From Silurus meridionalis (Eukaryota; Chordata; Actinopteri; Siluriformes; Siluridae), in assembly GCF_014805685.1 (NCBI RefSeq), contig NC_060901.1:26635905-26699904 (forward strand): a stretch of DNA of 64,000 bases, given 5' to 3'. Below, in pieces: positions 11,785 to 23,488 of the stretch. A model generated the notes under the pieces. The model was not told the DNA's origin. It saw nothing but the letters and a program-made list of their open reading frames with translations, and searched no databases. The first letter of the stretch is position 1, and the number at the start of each line of letters is the position of its first letter. The position numbers and the translations under genes were made by a program.

Positions 11785-12893
11785 TGTGGCGGGACGTTAA
11801 TTAGACAGAAACTATAACTCAGCTGACTACGCCACCCTGTTAACAGGGAACACTATTATAGATTAATCATCTACAAAAGACACACAGGTACGTGGTTTCA
11901 ATAAACAGAGGCAAGAGACGTGGATACCAAAGATACAAAAAAAATGTTTTGTTTCACAATAAATATGGGTATTACTTTTAAAACATGACTATGGGCTGGA
12001 ATAAAATAGGCATAAAAACAAAAAGGAAACCGAGGCTTACCTAAAGCAGGTAAACTAGCTTAATGAGTATGCGGCTACTATATCGCCAGGAGCATAACGC
12101 CAAGTGCACAAAACGCACCACACACACACACTCACACAAACACGGTAAGACCAAGCGTGAACACACTGCACCCTGTGATAGAGTCCCACCACCGCACGCG
12201 AAGGCCAACTAGCCGTCTGCCTGAAGCCTCGGTTCCTAAACAAACAAAGTAAAGTAAAACAAAAGCAAGAAACAAAGCATAAACAGAGCAAACAAGCATA
12301 AAGCTAGCAAAGCAAACAAAGCAAGCAAAAGCTAGCAAAGCAGACAAAGTTAAATAAAACAAAAGCATACAAAGTTAAATAAAGCAAAACAGAGTAAAAA
12401 CAAAGCATAAACAAAACTAGCAAAGCAAACAAGCATAAAGCTAGCAAAGCAGACAAAGTTAAGTAAAACAAAAGCATACAAAGTTAAATAAAGCAAAGCA
12501 GAGTAAAAACAAAGCAGCAACATCAAAGTACATTGCCCCGCAGGCCTCACTGAATGACTCCTCTTAAAACTATTCCACCTTAATATTGTCGTTTCGACCA
12601 CAAGTCCAGCCGCACAGGCAAATGGACATCAAACCAGCAAGAAGGCACGGGATTACGGCGGGTTCATGTTTAAAAGCAGTCGCCGAGCCACATGGAATGA
12701 TTACACGTTGGAAACTGTGAGACAGGAAGAGTCTAAACCAGGAAGGGGCGGGCCTCAGGCAATGACACACAAGCGGTGATCACACAACATGGTGCATTAA
12801 AAGTCCCCTTTTATATAGTCTTGCATGTATCTGATTGGACAACTGATGCTTTCATGACAATTTAAAGGGACACCCACAGTTCGTCCCACTACA
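11785..12893 (-). repeat. Gypsy 5' LTR (1109 bp, expanded internal repeats)
   Basis: It is the upstream LTR in element orientation and would carry the promoter. It is 111 bp longer than its partner because the AAAGCTAGCAAAGC / AAAGCATACAAAG tandem block is extended between about 12340 and 12500. Outside this block the two LTRs differ at only a handful of positions. Confidence 0.93.
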
Positions 12894-13076
12894 AATGTTT
12901 TTTTTGGAAATGCCTTAGTTATTTTGGAAAAGGTGTTCTGGTAGCATGGTATAGACAGGACAAAAACTCCTTCAACTGTTGAGCAGTGAAGATCACATTA
13001 TTTCAGAATTGTTCAATTGTTTATAAATTGTTCTCTAATTTTGATCTCCAGTGTATATACACATACATATATACAT

Positions 13077-13131
<55 letters not shown>

Positions 13132-13670
13132 TACATACATACATACATACATACATACATACGTATATAAAAAAAAAAACAAATTGTTGTTTTTGTATCT
13201 TTTGGCACTTGATGAAACTGAATTTGCCAAATCTCTAATGTGTGTATATATATATATATATAGTTGATCTTTTTTTTGCCAGTGCATCAATAAACACAGC
13301 AGAAAAAGTCAAGTTTAGTTTCAGTAGGAACAGTGTTGTTGAACTCCTTCTTTTGCCAGTTCATCAAAGTTTTGTTGTGGCAATTCTCAGGATAGATCCG
13401 AGGTGTTTGCCAGAAACTGTCACAGGTTTTATAGAGTGTCAGATTAAGCTCTCTTAAGAGAAGAAGAGAGTATTGCACACGAACAATGTCAATGGAGCTG
13501 AAGTGCGACATCTTTAGGGGAACGTGGGCATTAGAGGGGAAAGGTAAATTGAACAATGTTTACCCGTACCTATTTTAATAGAATTTGGTCAAGTTCGGCG
13601 GGCCGGATTAATAAACCCAACGGGCCGTGTGTGGCCCGCAGGCCGTAGTTTGCCCATGTTTGTTCTAGAT

Positions 13671-14287
13671 CATAAACAGGAAATCAATCCAGAATAAACA
13701 CAGCTCAGTTCTCAGGAGATTTTCTACCAGACTGGAAGAGTTCACAAGTACTGAGTGCTCCATGTGTGTTTTATGAGAACAAACAGGAAATGAGTGGAGT
13801 ATTTGAAGAAAAGAATTAGAATGTGGGAAATGGCGCCCTCTGGTGGGTAAAATGTTACAGTGGCCATACACCTGATAGAAATGGAAAAAATACTCAAGAA
13901 TTTCAATTCATTTGATTTAGTTTATACATAATTATTCATTTTCATTCAAGTGATCACAAATGGAGACAAAATGATAAATAAAAAAAGAGGAACAGATGTT
14001 CTGGATTTATTGGTGTTTATTTATTTAATGAGATTCGGCAAATAGACAAACAAACAAATTTACAATGCTAAGATCCTAAGATATCATTTAAATATTTTCT
14101 TTTTACATTTTATTTGTTTCTAATCAAACATTTAAAAATTATTTTTTTAATTATTATTACATTAATGATATCTACTCATTAATTTTTTAGATTGCTTTTT
14201 GTCCAGTTGGATTGTGTGCTAGTAATACAGATGTTTAAGCAACAGATGTGGCAACGTGCAGGAATATTGGATCAAACACTACACACT
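13671..14287. other. AT-rich spacer downstream of finTRIM gene A
   Basis: No gene was recognised. The stretch includes the probable 3' untranslated region of gene A near 14230-14287; a similar GGATTGTGTGCTAGTA / GGAATTTTA sequence also follows genes B and C. Confidence 0.5.
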
Positions 14288-14864
14288 TTATTCTGTACCA
14301 CACAATCTCACAGATGTAGTACCTAATATCCAATTGATCCCAAATCCAGCATATAGAGGCTGAGTGAATGTGGTTCGGACTCTATGGAGGAGCTTCATGG
14401 TGTCAGAGACGCTGTAGAAGGACAGAGTTCCTGCACTGTGATCCACATACACTCCTATTCTGGATGGTGATGGAACTCTGAGATCAGTCTCAATGTTGTT
14501 GTGATAGAAACTGAGAGAAAAAGAAGAAGAACGACACAGACTCCAGGACTGATTGTTGCGTCCAAACCTACATTTATCACCCCGTCCTTTCCTTCTGATG
14601 TCTTTATATGAGACTGAAATGTCCACACCCACACCCCTCCACTCCACCTCCCAGTAACAGCGTCCACACACACTCTCCTCACACAACACCTGAGTCCAGT
14701 AGTCAAATCTCTCTGGATGATCAGAGTTCTGCTGCTCTCTCACACTGTATCTCACTGCTCTGTTCTTCTCAGACAGAATGAGGTTACGATGTGCCGTGTT
14801 GGGATCCAGAGTCAGATAACAGAAATCTACAATAAAAGAGAAAAACAAACTGAACAATGAGAAC

Positions 14865-14909
<45 letters not shown>

Positions 14910-15902
14910 CATACATTTCAGAAAATCATCTCTGCTCTGTGGCTCTGAGAGAAAAGACTGAACTGTGGAGACAGAAATAAAATTATCAGATGATAAATCA
15001 CGAAAAATCGGATAGTTATATCAATCATCAGAAAAGTGTGTAGATCAGAAACGAGTGTAAATCAGAAACGTGTGTAGATCAGAAACGTGTGTAGGTCACG
15101 TGTCAGACTTCAGTCTTGAAGCACCAGAGGGCAGAGTTTCTCAGCTCGAACACAAACTCCTTCACATCAGCAGTTCATCATCAAGACTGGAATCAGGTGA
15201 GTGTTAAAAACTCTAAACTGTGCAGAACTTTGATGCTCAGGAATGAAGACTGACCCCTCGACATCACTCTGTCACAGAGCGAGTAAAGACCTCCATCATT
15301 GTGTTTCTCCAGCAGGAACAGCTCCTCTTACCTTGTGCAGGGATTTTGTTGAATTTCACCTCACAGAATTCCTCAAGTTTCTTCTTCAGGTCTGAGAAAT
15401 ATTTCCTCATTCCATCTGATAAGTGATGTTGATGGACAGTGATGCTGGATGTGTGAAAATCTGGTCTTTGAAATGGAGGAGACTGACGTCCAGCAGAGAC
15501 ACAGAGAGACTGGAAACTCTACAAAAAGAGAGGAACGAATGATCTCAGAGTAAAGACACACTTGTGATGTCAGACAGGGACATTTATTGTTCCCTTAATG
15601 AGTGGTGTTTTAGAGAGTGTGTGAGGAACAGCTGGTTCTGTAGATCAGACAGTGTGTGTTACCTGGAGGAAATAGATGTGATCGTGTGTGTGTAAAATCT
15701 GCTCCAGCTCAGTGACTCTCCTCTGAAGATCAGCGATCTCCTGCTCCAGTTGCTCCAGGAGTCGTTCAGCTCGACTCACATCAGCCTCCTCCTGAGCTCT
15801 GATCATCTCCTTCACCTCTGAGCGCTTTTTCTCCATGGAGCTGATCATCTCAGTAAAGATCTTCTCACTGTCCTCCACTGCTGTCTGTGCACTGAGCTGT
15901 TA

Positions 15903-15976
<74 letters not shown>

Positions 15977-17289
15977 CTATCATTCCTTCTGTCACTGGGA
16001 CTCTAAATGATTCCATGTTGTCCATGTTGTGTGTGTTTCTAGGAGCAGCTCCGTCTCTGCTCACTGCTCACCTTTATAGTGTTCACAGCCTGTTTCAGTT
16101 CCTGCACCTTCTTCTGCTTCTCCTGGATTCTCTGCTGGGATTTCATCTGCTGCTCCTTTAACTTACTCTGAGGAGAAAATATAAGGTTCTTGTTTAAATA
16201 CTGATTTCAATGCCAGCAATCTGTAGATTTTATATGATGGGGTTTAATTATAATGGCAGGAATGAAGGATTTCCTCTGGTCTAAGTTCAATTGGCTGTCA
16301 GATGGAAGACTGAAACGCTACCTAACCATGAATAAAACCTACATGTGGGTGAACTTTGTCAGCCACCAGAGAGTCTTGGCGACAGTGTTATGAGTAATGA
16401 TGCATGGATGGAAGGTGGGGTTTTAAAGCGAAACCTGAGCTGTAAATGAACTGGACGATGGTGTGACATGCCAGAGTCTGAAGTCCACAAGACTTCACCT
16501 TCATTCTCTATTGGCACTCTGTTTAGGAACTGGCTCTGTTTAAGTCTTTAGTCAAAGCCACAACTGTTTTTATGGGGGGTTATTTTGCTTTTGTTTTTGT
16601 AACCACCCTGACTTTATCTCTCTCTCACATACTCAAATTCTAGATTAGAAAATTAATCAAGATGAATTTATTCTAGGGACATTTTAAGTTCTCACCTGTT
16701 TCTCGGCTCGTTCTCCTGAGGCCGTGACGGTGTCGTGTCCTTTATGTTTATCCAGTGTACATAAATAACAGATGCAGGTTTGATCAGTTCTGCAGTAGAT
16801 CTCAATCAGCTTCTTATGTTCAGAGCAGATTTTCTCTTGTAGCTTTGCAAACGCTTCAGTTAATGTGTGGTTCGTAAAAGCAGGAGAAACATAATGAGGT
16901 TTTAGATGAGTTTCACAAAAAGAAGTCACACACACCAGACAGGATTTGACGGCTTTGTGTTTTCTCCCGGTGCAGAAATCACACTTCACATCTCCAGGTC
17001 CGGCATAACAGTGATCAGAAGAAGCAGCATGGACTTCAGTCTTCTTCTTCAGTTTCTCCACCACTTCAGCCAGCATGTTGTTTCTGTGTAGAACAGGCCT
17101 TGGAGTGAAAGTGTCTCTGCACTGAGGACAGCTGTAGATGCCCTTCTGATCCTCCTGATCCCAATGATGATTAATACACACCTTACAGAAACTGTGTCCA
17201 CACGGGACAGTCACCGGATCCTTCAGGAGATCCAGACACACTGGACAGATGAATTGATGCTGATCTACTGAAATACTGGCCTCTGCCAT
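14288..17289 (-). CDS. finTRIM-type E3 ubiquitin ligase, gene A (intact, 565 aa)
   Basis: Six exons join in frame: 16696-17289, 16072-16167, 15663-15896, 15332-15518, 14915-14962 and 14288-14826, total 1698 nt with stop. Exon 1 encodes a C3HC4 RING (residues 15-58, CPVC...[10 protein letters not shown]...CPQC), then two B-box-like zinc modules (CDFC...CLVC...C..H and CSEH...[12 protein letters not shown]). Exons 2-3 encode a Glu/Lys/Gln-rich coiled coil. Exons 4-5 encode a linker, and exon 6 a PRY-SPRY (B30.2) domain with GRCYWEVEW and [18 protein letters not shown] TRIMs transfer ubiquitin, and the B30.2 domain binds targets. finTRIMs are cytosolic and linked to antiviral defence (family knowledge). 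The ATG at 17289 was chosen because MAEASIS is shared with the paralogues. The family number cannot be assigned. Confidence 0.9.
14868..14908. repeat. (TG)n microsatellite beside exon 5 donor of gene A
   Basis: The repeat sits between exon 5 and exon 6. On the gene strand it is (CA)n immediately after the exon 5 donor GTATGTC. Confidence 0.9.
15903..15976. repeat. (CA)n microsatellite at intron 2/exon 3 of gene A
   Basis: On the gene strand this is (TG)n ending only a few bases before the exon 3 acceptor TCCTAACAG. The same arrangement recurs in genes B (20078-20125), C (27091-27120) and E (46903-46944). Confidence 0.95.
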
Positions 17290-19114
17290 TTTCACTCCCT
17301 TCACAGAAACAGAAAGAAAGAGAGAAAAAGAGATAAAGATATAGAGAGGGAGCCTCTATCTGAGATCAGTGTTTTATCTAAATGAACTTTGAGCTTTTGA
17401 GTTTATAGAGTAAAAGCAACAGTGGGTGGGGCTTTAAAGGAGGATGATGAAGCTAAACTCAATGATTCTATAGAGTATATGTACTGTAATTTAATTATTA
17501 CTATATAAATATCCATTAATTTACTGAGCATTTCAAGAACTAAGAATATCTATTTGGATCCTAATATAAAAAGTTACTACAATTGTTTCGGACTGCAATT
17601 TGCATGTACAGTTCCTAGGACGCATCTCTGAACAGCACACCAACACTGATGAAACCCAAATGAATGAACATTAGCTGCCACTTGAATGAGGATGGGATCA
17701 ATTTTTGCGTTTGGTTTCTCTCCAGGTTTCATCCTCGTACCACCCCAGGGAGTTTTTCCATGCCACTGTCGTTACTGGCTTGCTTATAAGGGATCAACTT
17801 TTTGGTGTTAAATTAATAGGGTCTAACATGAAAATTATTATTTTATAACCTCTTTATCTCTGTGAAGCTTCTTTTTTTTGTTCTCTGCTACAGACACAGG
17901 AAAATATTACTGCAAGAGGGTATGGGAAGAAGCTCATTGGTGCAGATGTAATGGTGATTTGCTGGTAAACTACTAGCCTTGTCTTTACTAAACAATTTAT
18001 TTAAGTTCTGACACTTGTATGGAATGTTTTATAGAACATGATCAGCTGGACCTTCAACTGACTTCCAAAGGGTCCCCAGACAGCTTTAATCCACTGGAGA
18101 CCATTGAGCCAGGACACAGTGTCCTAGTTAATGAAGTTATCTGCTGCTCCAGAGTTGATCAGAGCTGTGAGAACAGACTCCTTTTAGTATTTCATCAAGT
18201 ATAAACTGGAAAAGACTCACCACCTGCAAGAAAAGCTCCTGCTTAAAACCCCTGCTTGCGGCTGGTCCGTTCAAGGAAAACACTGTTCAACAAAGTGACT
18301 GAAGTGCCAGCCAGCACTCATCAAATCAGGATGTTTATAGACTTATGCTTCTGGAAACTGAAGATCTGTAATCACCTCAGAAATGAGCACAGAGGCTACA
18401 TATGAAGGAGAATGAGGTTGGAAAGCACAACAAAATAGGATGATGGACTTATGTAGTGCTGCAACTAACAATAAACGATTTCTATAAAGCTGCTTTGAGA
18501 CAATGTCTGTTGTGAAAAGCGCTATAGAAATAAACTTGACTTGATTATACTGATTATGAATTAATTGGATGATTATTTCTGCAAAGTGAGACAGAATGAT
18601 AGACAGAAGGAGAGACACAAAGGCAGATAGAGAGAGAATGAAAGAGGGGACACATGAAGACAAGAGAGACAGTGTTAGATAGAAGGAGAGACAATGCTAT
18701 TAGGAGATATTAGACAGAAGGAGAAACTTGAACATGAAGAAACTCACATTTCAAAGGAAGTAGAGACAACGATAGATAAACAACAGGAAAATTAATAACA
18801 GAAAGTAAAAGATACAATGAGAGACAGAAGATACAAAGAAAATAATCAATTATAAATATGAGATTAAAAAAAAATCTAATATAGTAATTAACATTAATGG
18901 TTTTTAAATTAAAAGTTTATATATTAAGCCAAAATAGTGACATTTGTGTGAGCTGTTATATTATTTTGTAACATTTTATTTTTTAATTATTATAAAATTA
19001 CTGATATTTATTTATAAAAATTGTAGATTGTTTTTGTGCAGCTGGATTGTTTTCTAGTAAAAACAGTAGAAACAATTTGGCAACGTGCGGGAATTTTATC
19101 TCAAACACTACAAT
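17290..19114. other. Spacer between gene A promoter and gene B, with L2 3'-end fragments
   Basis: No gene was recognised. 17680-17880 is a diverged copy of the L2 3' untranslated region (shared GAGTTTTTCC...GCCAC and ATGAGGATGG blocks with 1836-1930). 18478-18545 is a short L2 tail (GCTGCTTTGAGACAATGTCT...AAACTTGACTTGA). 18230-18460 resembles 3015-3600. An ISRE-core-like GAAACAGAAA lies at 17306-17315 close to the gene A start, but lacks the flanking bases. Confidence 0.5.
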
Positions 19115-20074
19115 TTATTCTGGATCACACAATTTCAAAGCAAATATAGAACCAAATGATAAGTAGTGAAGTCTAAATCCAGCATATAGAGGCTGAGTGA
19201 ATGTTGTTTGGACTCTGTGGAGGAGCTTCATGGTATCAGAGACGCTGTAGAAGGATAGAGTTCCTGCACTGTGATCCACATACACTCCTATTCTGGATGG
19301 TGATGGAACTCTGAGATCAGTCTTAATGTTGTTGTGAAAGAAACAGAGAGAAGAAGAAGAACACCACAGACTCCAGGACTGATTGTTGAGTCCAAACCTA
19401 CACTCATCACCCCGTCCTTTCCTTCTGATGTCCTTATATGAGACTGAAATATCCACACCCTCATTGCTCCATTCCACCTCCCAGTAACAGCGTCCACACA
19501 CACTCTCCTCACACAACACCTGAAGCCAGGAGTGAAATCTCTCTGGATGATCAGAGTTCTGCTGCTCATTCAGACTGAATCTCACTGCTCTGTTCTTCTC
19601 AGACAGAATGAGGTTACGATGTGCCGTGTTGGGATCCAGAGTCAGATAACAGAAATCTAAAATAAAAGAGAAAAACAAACTGAACAATGTGAACAAAAAG
19701 AGAGGAACGAATGATCTCAGAGTAAAGACACACTTGTGATGTCAGACAGGGACATTTATTGTTCCCTTAATGAGAGGTGTTTTAGAGACTGTGTGAGGAA
19801 CAGCTGGTTCTGTAGATCAGACAGTGTGTGTTACCTGGAGGAAATGGATGTGATCGTGTGTGTGTAAAATCTGCTCCAGCTCAGTGACTCTCCTCTGAAG
19901 ATCAGCGATCTCCTGCTCCAGTTGCTCCAGGAGTCGTTCAGCTCGACTTAGTTCAGCCTCCTCCTGAGCTCTGATCATCTCCTTCACCTCTGAGCGCTTT
20001 TTCTCCATGGAGCTGATCATCTCAGTAAAGATCTTCTCACTGTCCTCCACTGCTGTCTGTGCACTGAGCTGTTA

Positions 20075-20077
<3 letters not shown>

Positions 20078-20125
<48 letters not shown>
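20078..20125. repeat. (CA)n microsatellite at exon 3 acceptor of gene B
   Basis: It occupies the same position relative to exon 3 as in gene A. Confidence 0.95.
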
Positions 20126-20128
<3 letters not shown>

Positions 20129-20411
20129 CTATCATTCCCTCTGTCACTGGGACTCTAAATGACTCCATGTTGTCCATGTTGTGTGTGTTTCTAGGAGCAG
20201 CTCCGTCTCTGCTCACTGCTCACCTTTATAGTGTTCACAGCCTGTTTCAGCTCCTGCACCTTCTTCTGCTTCTCCTGGATTCTCTGCTGGAATTTCATCT
20301 GCTGCTCCTTTAACTTACTCTGAGGAGAAATCATTACTATTAAAGTTCACTCAGGTTTCAGGTGTAAATGGATGTTGGCCAAATAAATGTTCACTTCTTT
20401 GATCTGATTAT

Positions 20412-22764
20412 TGAGAACTTCTTCTTCTTTCGACTTCTCCCATTAGGGGTTGCCACTGCGGATCATCCGTCTCATACCCCCCTGTCCTCTACATCTGCCT
20501 CTTTCACACCAACAACCTGCATGTTTTCACATTTCTAATCCTTTCCATCCTCATCACTCCCAACAAAAACCATAACATCTTCAGCTCTGCTACCTCCAGC
20601 TCCACCTCCTTTCTTTGACTCAATGCCACTGTCTTTCATGTCTGACCTCGTCTGTCAACCTGTCCATCACCACTGCAAACAGGAAAGGGCTCAGAGCTGA
20701 TCCTTGATGCAGTCCAACCTTCACCTTGAACCACTCTGTTGTTCCTACTGCACACTTCACTGCTGTCACACTGTCCTCATACATGTCCTGCACCACCCTC
20801 ACATACTTCTCTGACACACCAGACTTCCTCATACTATACCACAACTGCTGCTCACAAATGGTCACCTCTTCTCTCAGCCTGGCTTCCACTACTCTTTCAA
20901 CTTCATGGTGTGACTGATCAACTTAATTCCCCTGTATTTACTGCAGGTCTGCACATCTCCCTTATTCTTAAAAATCAGTACCAGCACACTCCTTCTCCAT
21001 TCTTTAGGCATCTTCTCACCTTCCAGAATCTTGTTAAACACTCTGGTTAAAAAATCTACGGCCATCTCTCCTAAACATCTACATGCTTCTACCGGTATGT
21101 CATTTGGTCCTACCGACTTTCCACTCTTCATCCTCTTAATAGCTGCTTTCACTTCCTTCTTACTAATCCTATTCACTTCCTGCTTCACCAGCTTTTCACC
21201 ATCCAACCTGCTCTCTCATTTTCCTCAATTATAAGCTGCTCAAAATCCTCCCTCCATCTTTTCAACACACTCTCCTCACTGGTCAACACATTTCCATGTC
21301 CATCCTTTATTGCTCTAACTTGCAGCACATCCTTCCCAGCTCGGTCCCTCTGCCTGGCCAATCGGTATAAATCCTTTTCTCCTTCCTCAGTGTCAAACTT
21401 CTCATACAGCTCCTCATATGCCTTTTCCATGGCTTTCACCACATCCCTCTTCACCTGCTTCCGCATCTCCTTGTACTTCTGTCTACTTTTCTCATCTCTC
21501 TGTCAATCCAAATTCTGTTTTGCCATCCTCTTTCTGCTTATGCTGTCCTGCACGTCCTCATTCCACCACCATGTCTCTATGTCTTCCTTTCTATTTCCAG
21601 ATGTCACACCAAGTATTTTTCTCACTTCAACAGTAGTTGCCCAATCATCCAGCACCTCTTCACCATCACCAGTCTTCCTCTTTCAGTTTCCACCATCTTA
21701 TACTTCTTTCAGTCCTCAGTCTCCTCCTCTTCTTCCTCTTCACCTCCAAAACCATCATACAGACCACCATCAGATGCTGTCCAGCTACACTGTCCCCTGA
21801 CAACACCTTACAGTCTCCAATCTCTTTCAGGTTGCATCTCCTACATAAAACATATTCCACCTGTGTGCACCTTCCTCCACTCTTATACGTCACCCTGTGA
21901 TCCTCCTTCTTCTCAAAATACGTGTTCACCACTGCCATTACCACCATCTGCCCTTCCACATTCCTCTCCTTAAAACCATACCTACCCATCACCTCCTCAT
22001 TACCTCTGTTCCCATTTACCTACATGCCTATTGAAATCTGCCCCAATCACCAATGGTTCATTCCTAGGTTCACCTTCTACCACTTCATCTAACTCACTCC
22101 AGAATTTTTCCTTCTCCTTTTCCTTCTTTCCATCTCACAACCCACTTGTGGAGCATAAGCACTGATGACATTTATCATCATCCCCTCAACTTCCAGCTTC
22201 ACGTTCATCACCCTATCAGAAACTCTCTTCACATCCACTACACTCTTACTGTACTCTTCCTTCAGAATCCCCCCTACACCATTTCTCTTTCCATCCACAC
22301 CATGATAGAACAGTTTAAACACCTCCAATGTTCCTGGCTTTACTCCCTTTCAACTTGGTCTGCTAAACACACAACATATCTACCTTTCTCCTCTCCATCA
22401 TATCAGCTACCTCTTTCCCTTTACCAGTCATAGTGCCAACATTTAAATTATCAACCCAAACCTCTACTCTCCTACACTGCTCCTTTCCCTGCCGTCTCTG
22501 TAGACATCTTCCTCCTCTCCTTCTCCTACTTCGGCCAACAGTAGCCCAATTTCCACCCGTACCCTGTTGGCTAACAATACCTGTGGCGGTCTTTGGTAAC
22601 GCAGGCCTCGATCGATCTGGTATGAAATTCTCATTTGTGATCCGCATGTTTGATTTGGCACATGTTTTACGCTGGATGCCCTTCTTAACGCAACCCTCCC
22701 CATTTACCCGGGTTTGGGACCGGCACTAAGAGTGCACTGGCTTGTGCAACCATAATGTCTGTTT
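20412..22764 (-). mobile_element. RTE-like LINE with internal deletion, in intron 1 of gene B
   Basis: Read on the - strand it starts near 22760 (TGGTTGCACAAGCCAGTGCA, the usual start of a widespread fish RTE family). It carries an APE-type endonuclease region (22089-22647, 21666-21992), a linker (21185-21466), and part of the RT (20889-21206, 20620-20889; motifs KSVGPNDIPVE, KYRGIKLISHTMK, GLHQGSALSPFLFAVVMD). The central RT segment with the first catalytic Asp is missing, because the frame jumps from CEQQ to LWYSMRKSG near 20840. The 10-bp repeats ATCTGATTAT at 20402-20411 and 22765-22774 flank it and mark the target duplication. Multiple stops make it dead. Confidence 0.85.
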
Positions 22765-23488
22765 ATCTGATTATGAAGAACACTGAGTAAAAATGAATTT
22801 ATTTCACATCAGACCAGAAAATATGAAGTTAAATGCTGTAACTGACCAAAGCTGCTGAATTTCAATGAGAAATATCATTAATACGAGTTCTCACCTGTTT
22901 CTCAGCTCTTCCTGCTGCAACTGATACAGCGTCATGGCCTTTATGTTTATCCAACATGCACAAAGAGCAAATGGATATTTGATCAGTTCTGCAGAAGATC
23001 TCAATCAGCTTGTTATGTTCAGAGCAGATTTTCTCTTGTAGCTTTACTGAGGCTTCAGTTAATGTGTGTTTTTTCAAAGCAGGAATTTCTAGATGAGCTT
23101 TTAGATGAATTTCACAAAAAGAAGTCACACACACCAGACAGGATTTGACGGCTTTGCGTTTTCTCCCAGTGCAGAAATCACACTCCACATCTCCAGGTCC
23201 AGCGTAACAGTGGTCAGGAGAAGCAGCTTGGACTTCAGTTTTCTTCTTCAGTTTTTCCACCACTTCAGCCAGCATGTTGTTTCTGCGTAGAACAGGCCTT
23301 GGAGTAAAAGTGTGTCTGCACTGAGGACAGCTGTAGACGCTCTTCTGATACTCCTGATCCCAGCAGCCATTAATACACACCTTACAGAAACTGTGACCAC
23401 ACGGGACAGTCACCGGATCCTTCAGGAGATCCAGACACACTGGACAGATGAATTGATCCTGATCTACTGAAATACTGGCCTCCGCCAT

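Larger units (their letters stand above)
5235..12893 (-). mobile_element. Full-length Ty3/gypsy LTR retrotransposon, reverse orientation
   Basis: Two long terminal repeats (5235-6232 and 11785-12893) begin TGTGGCGGGACG and end CCCACTACA on the + strand, giving canonical TG...CA ends. They flank an internal region read on the - strand in the order gag, protease, RT, RNase H, integrase, the Ty3/gypsy gene order. A 4-bp target duplication AATG flanks the element (5231-5234 and 12894-12897). The insertion lies in the right end of the Tc1 element. The coding pieces lie in several frames, so this copy is not autonomous, but the near-identical LTRs suggest recent insertion. No envelope-like gene is visible. 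Confidence 0.92.
4091..13053 (+). mobile_element. Tc1/mariner element, split by a gypsy insertion
   Basis: The left terminal repeat at 4092-4113 reads CACTGATCAAAATGAGAGAA. A matching inverted copy lies at about 5191-5217, and a second, outer copy lies at 13029-13053, directly followed by TA, the Tc1 target dinucleotide. The two right-hand copies are about 200 bp apart once the gypsy element (5235-12893) is removed, which resembles the paired inner and outer repeats of IR/DR-type Tc1 elements. Only one copy is visible on the left. The transposase between the ends is decayed. Confidence 0.75.
4028..13662. mobile_element. hAT-superfamily DNA transposon (outermost of a three-level nest)
   Basis: The left end starts CAGGGAGGGGCAAACT and the right end, read in reverse complement, starts CAAACATGGGCAAACT. 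Both resemble the CAGGGGTGGGCAAACT ends of Charlie-type hAT elements. The 8-bp flanks TTCTTGAT (4020-4027) and TTCTAGAT (13663-13670) match at 7 of 8 positions, the target-duplication length expected of hAT. Subterminal GGGCC/GGCCC-rich sequence sits inside each end. Without the inserted Tc1 element only about 0.7 kb of hAT sequence remains and no transposase is visible, so this is a non-autonomous or internally deleted copy. Confidence 0.8.
19115..23488 (-). pseudogene. finTRIM-type gene B: exons 4-5 deleted, LINE in intron 1
   Basis: Exons 22895-23488 (RING/B-boxes, starts MAEASIS), 20224-20319 and 19835-20068 (coiled coil) and 19115-19656 (PRY-SPRY) are each open and well conserved. The stretch that should hold exons 4 and 5 is gone: sequence next to the SPRY exon (about 19695) jumps straight to intron 3 sequence. 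Exon 3 ends in phase 0 and exon 6 needs phase 1, so splicing 3 to 6 gives four codons and then TGA. The likely product is a RING-B-box-coiled-coil protein of about 312 residues with no B30.2 domain. Either it is a pseudogene or it encodes a truncated, possibly dominant-negative TRIM. A 2.35-kb RTE element sits in intron 1. Confidence 0.85.

Noticed and set aside
20739..21900. Plus-strand Ser/Thr/Pro-rich frames across the intron of finTRIM B
   Set aside because: They are antisense shadows of the RTE element coded on the minus strand.
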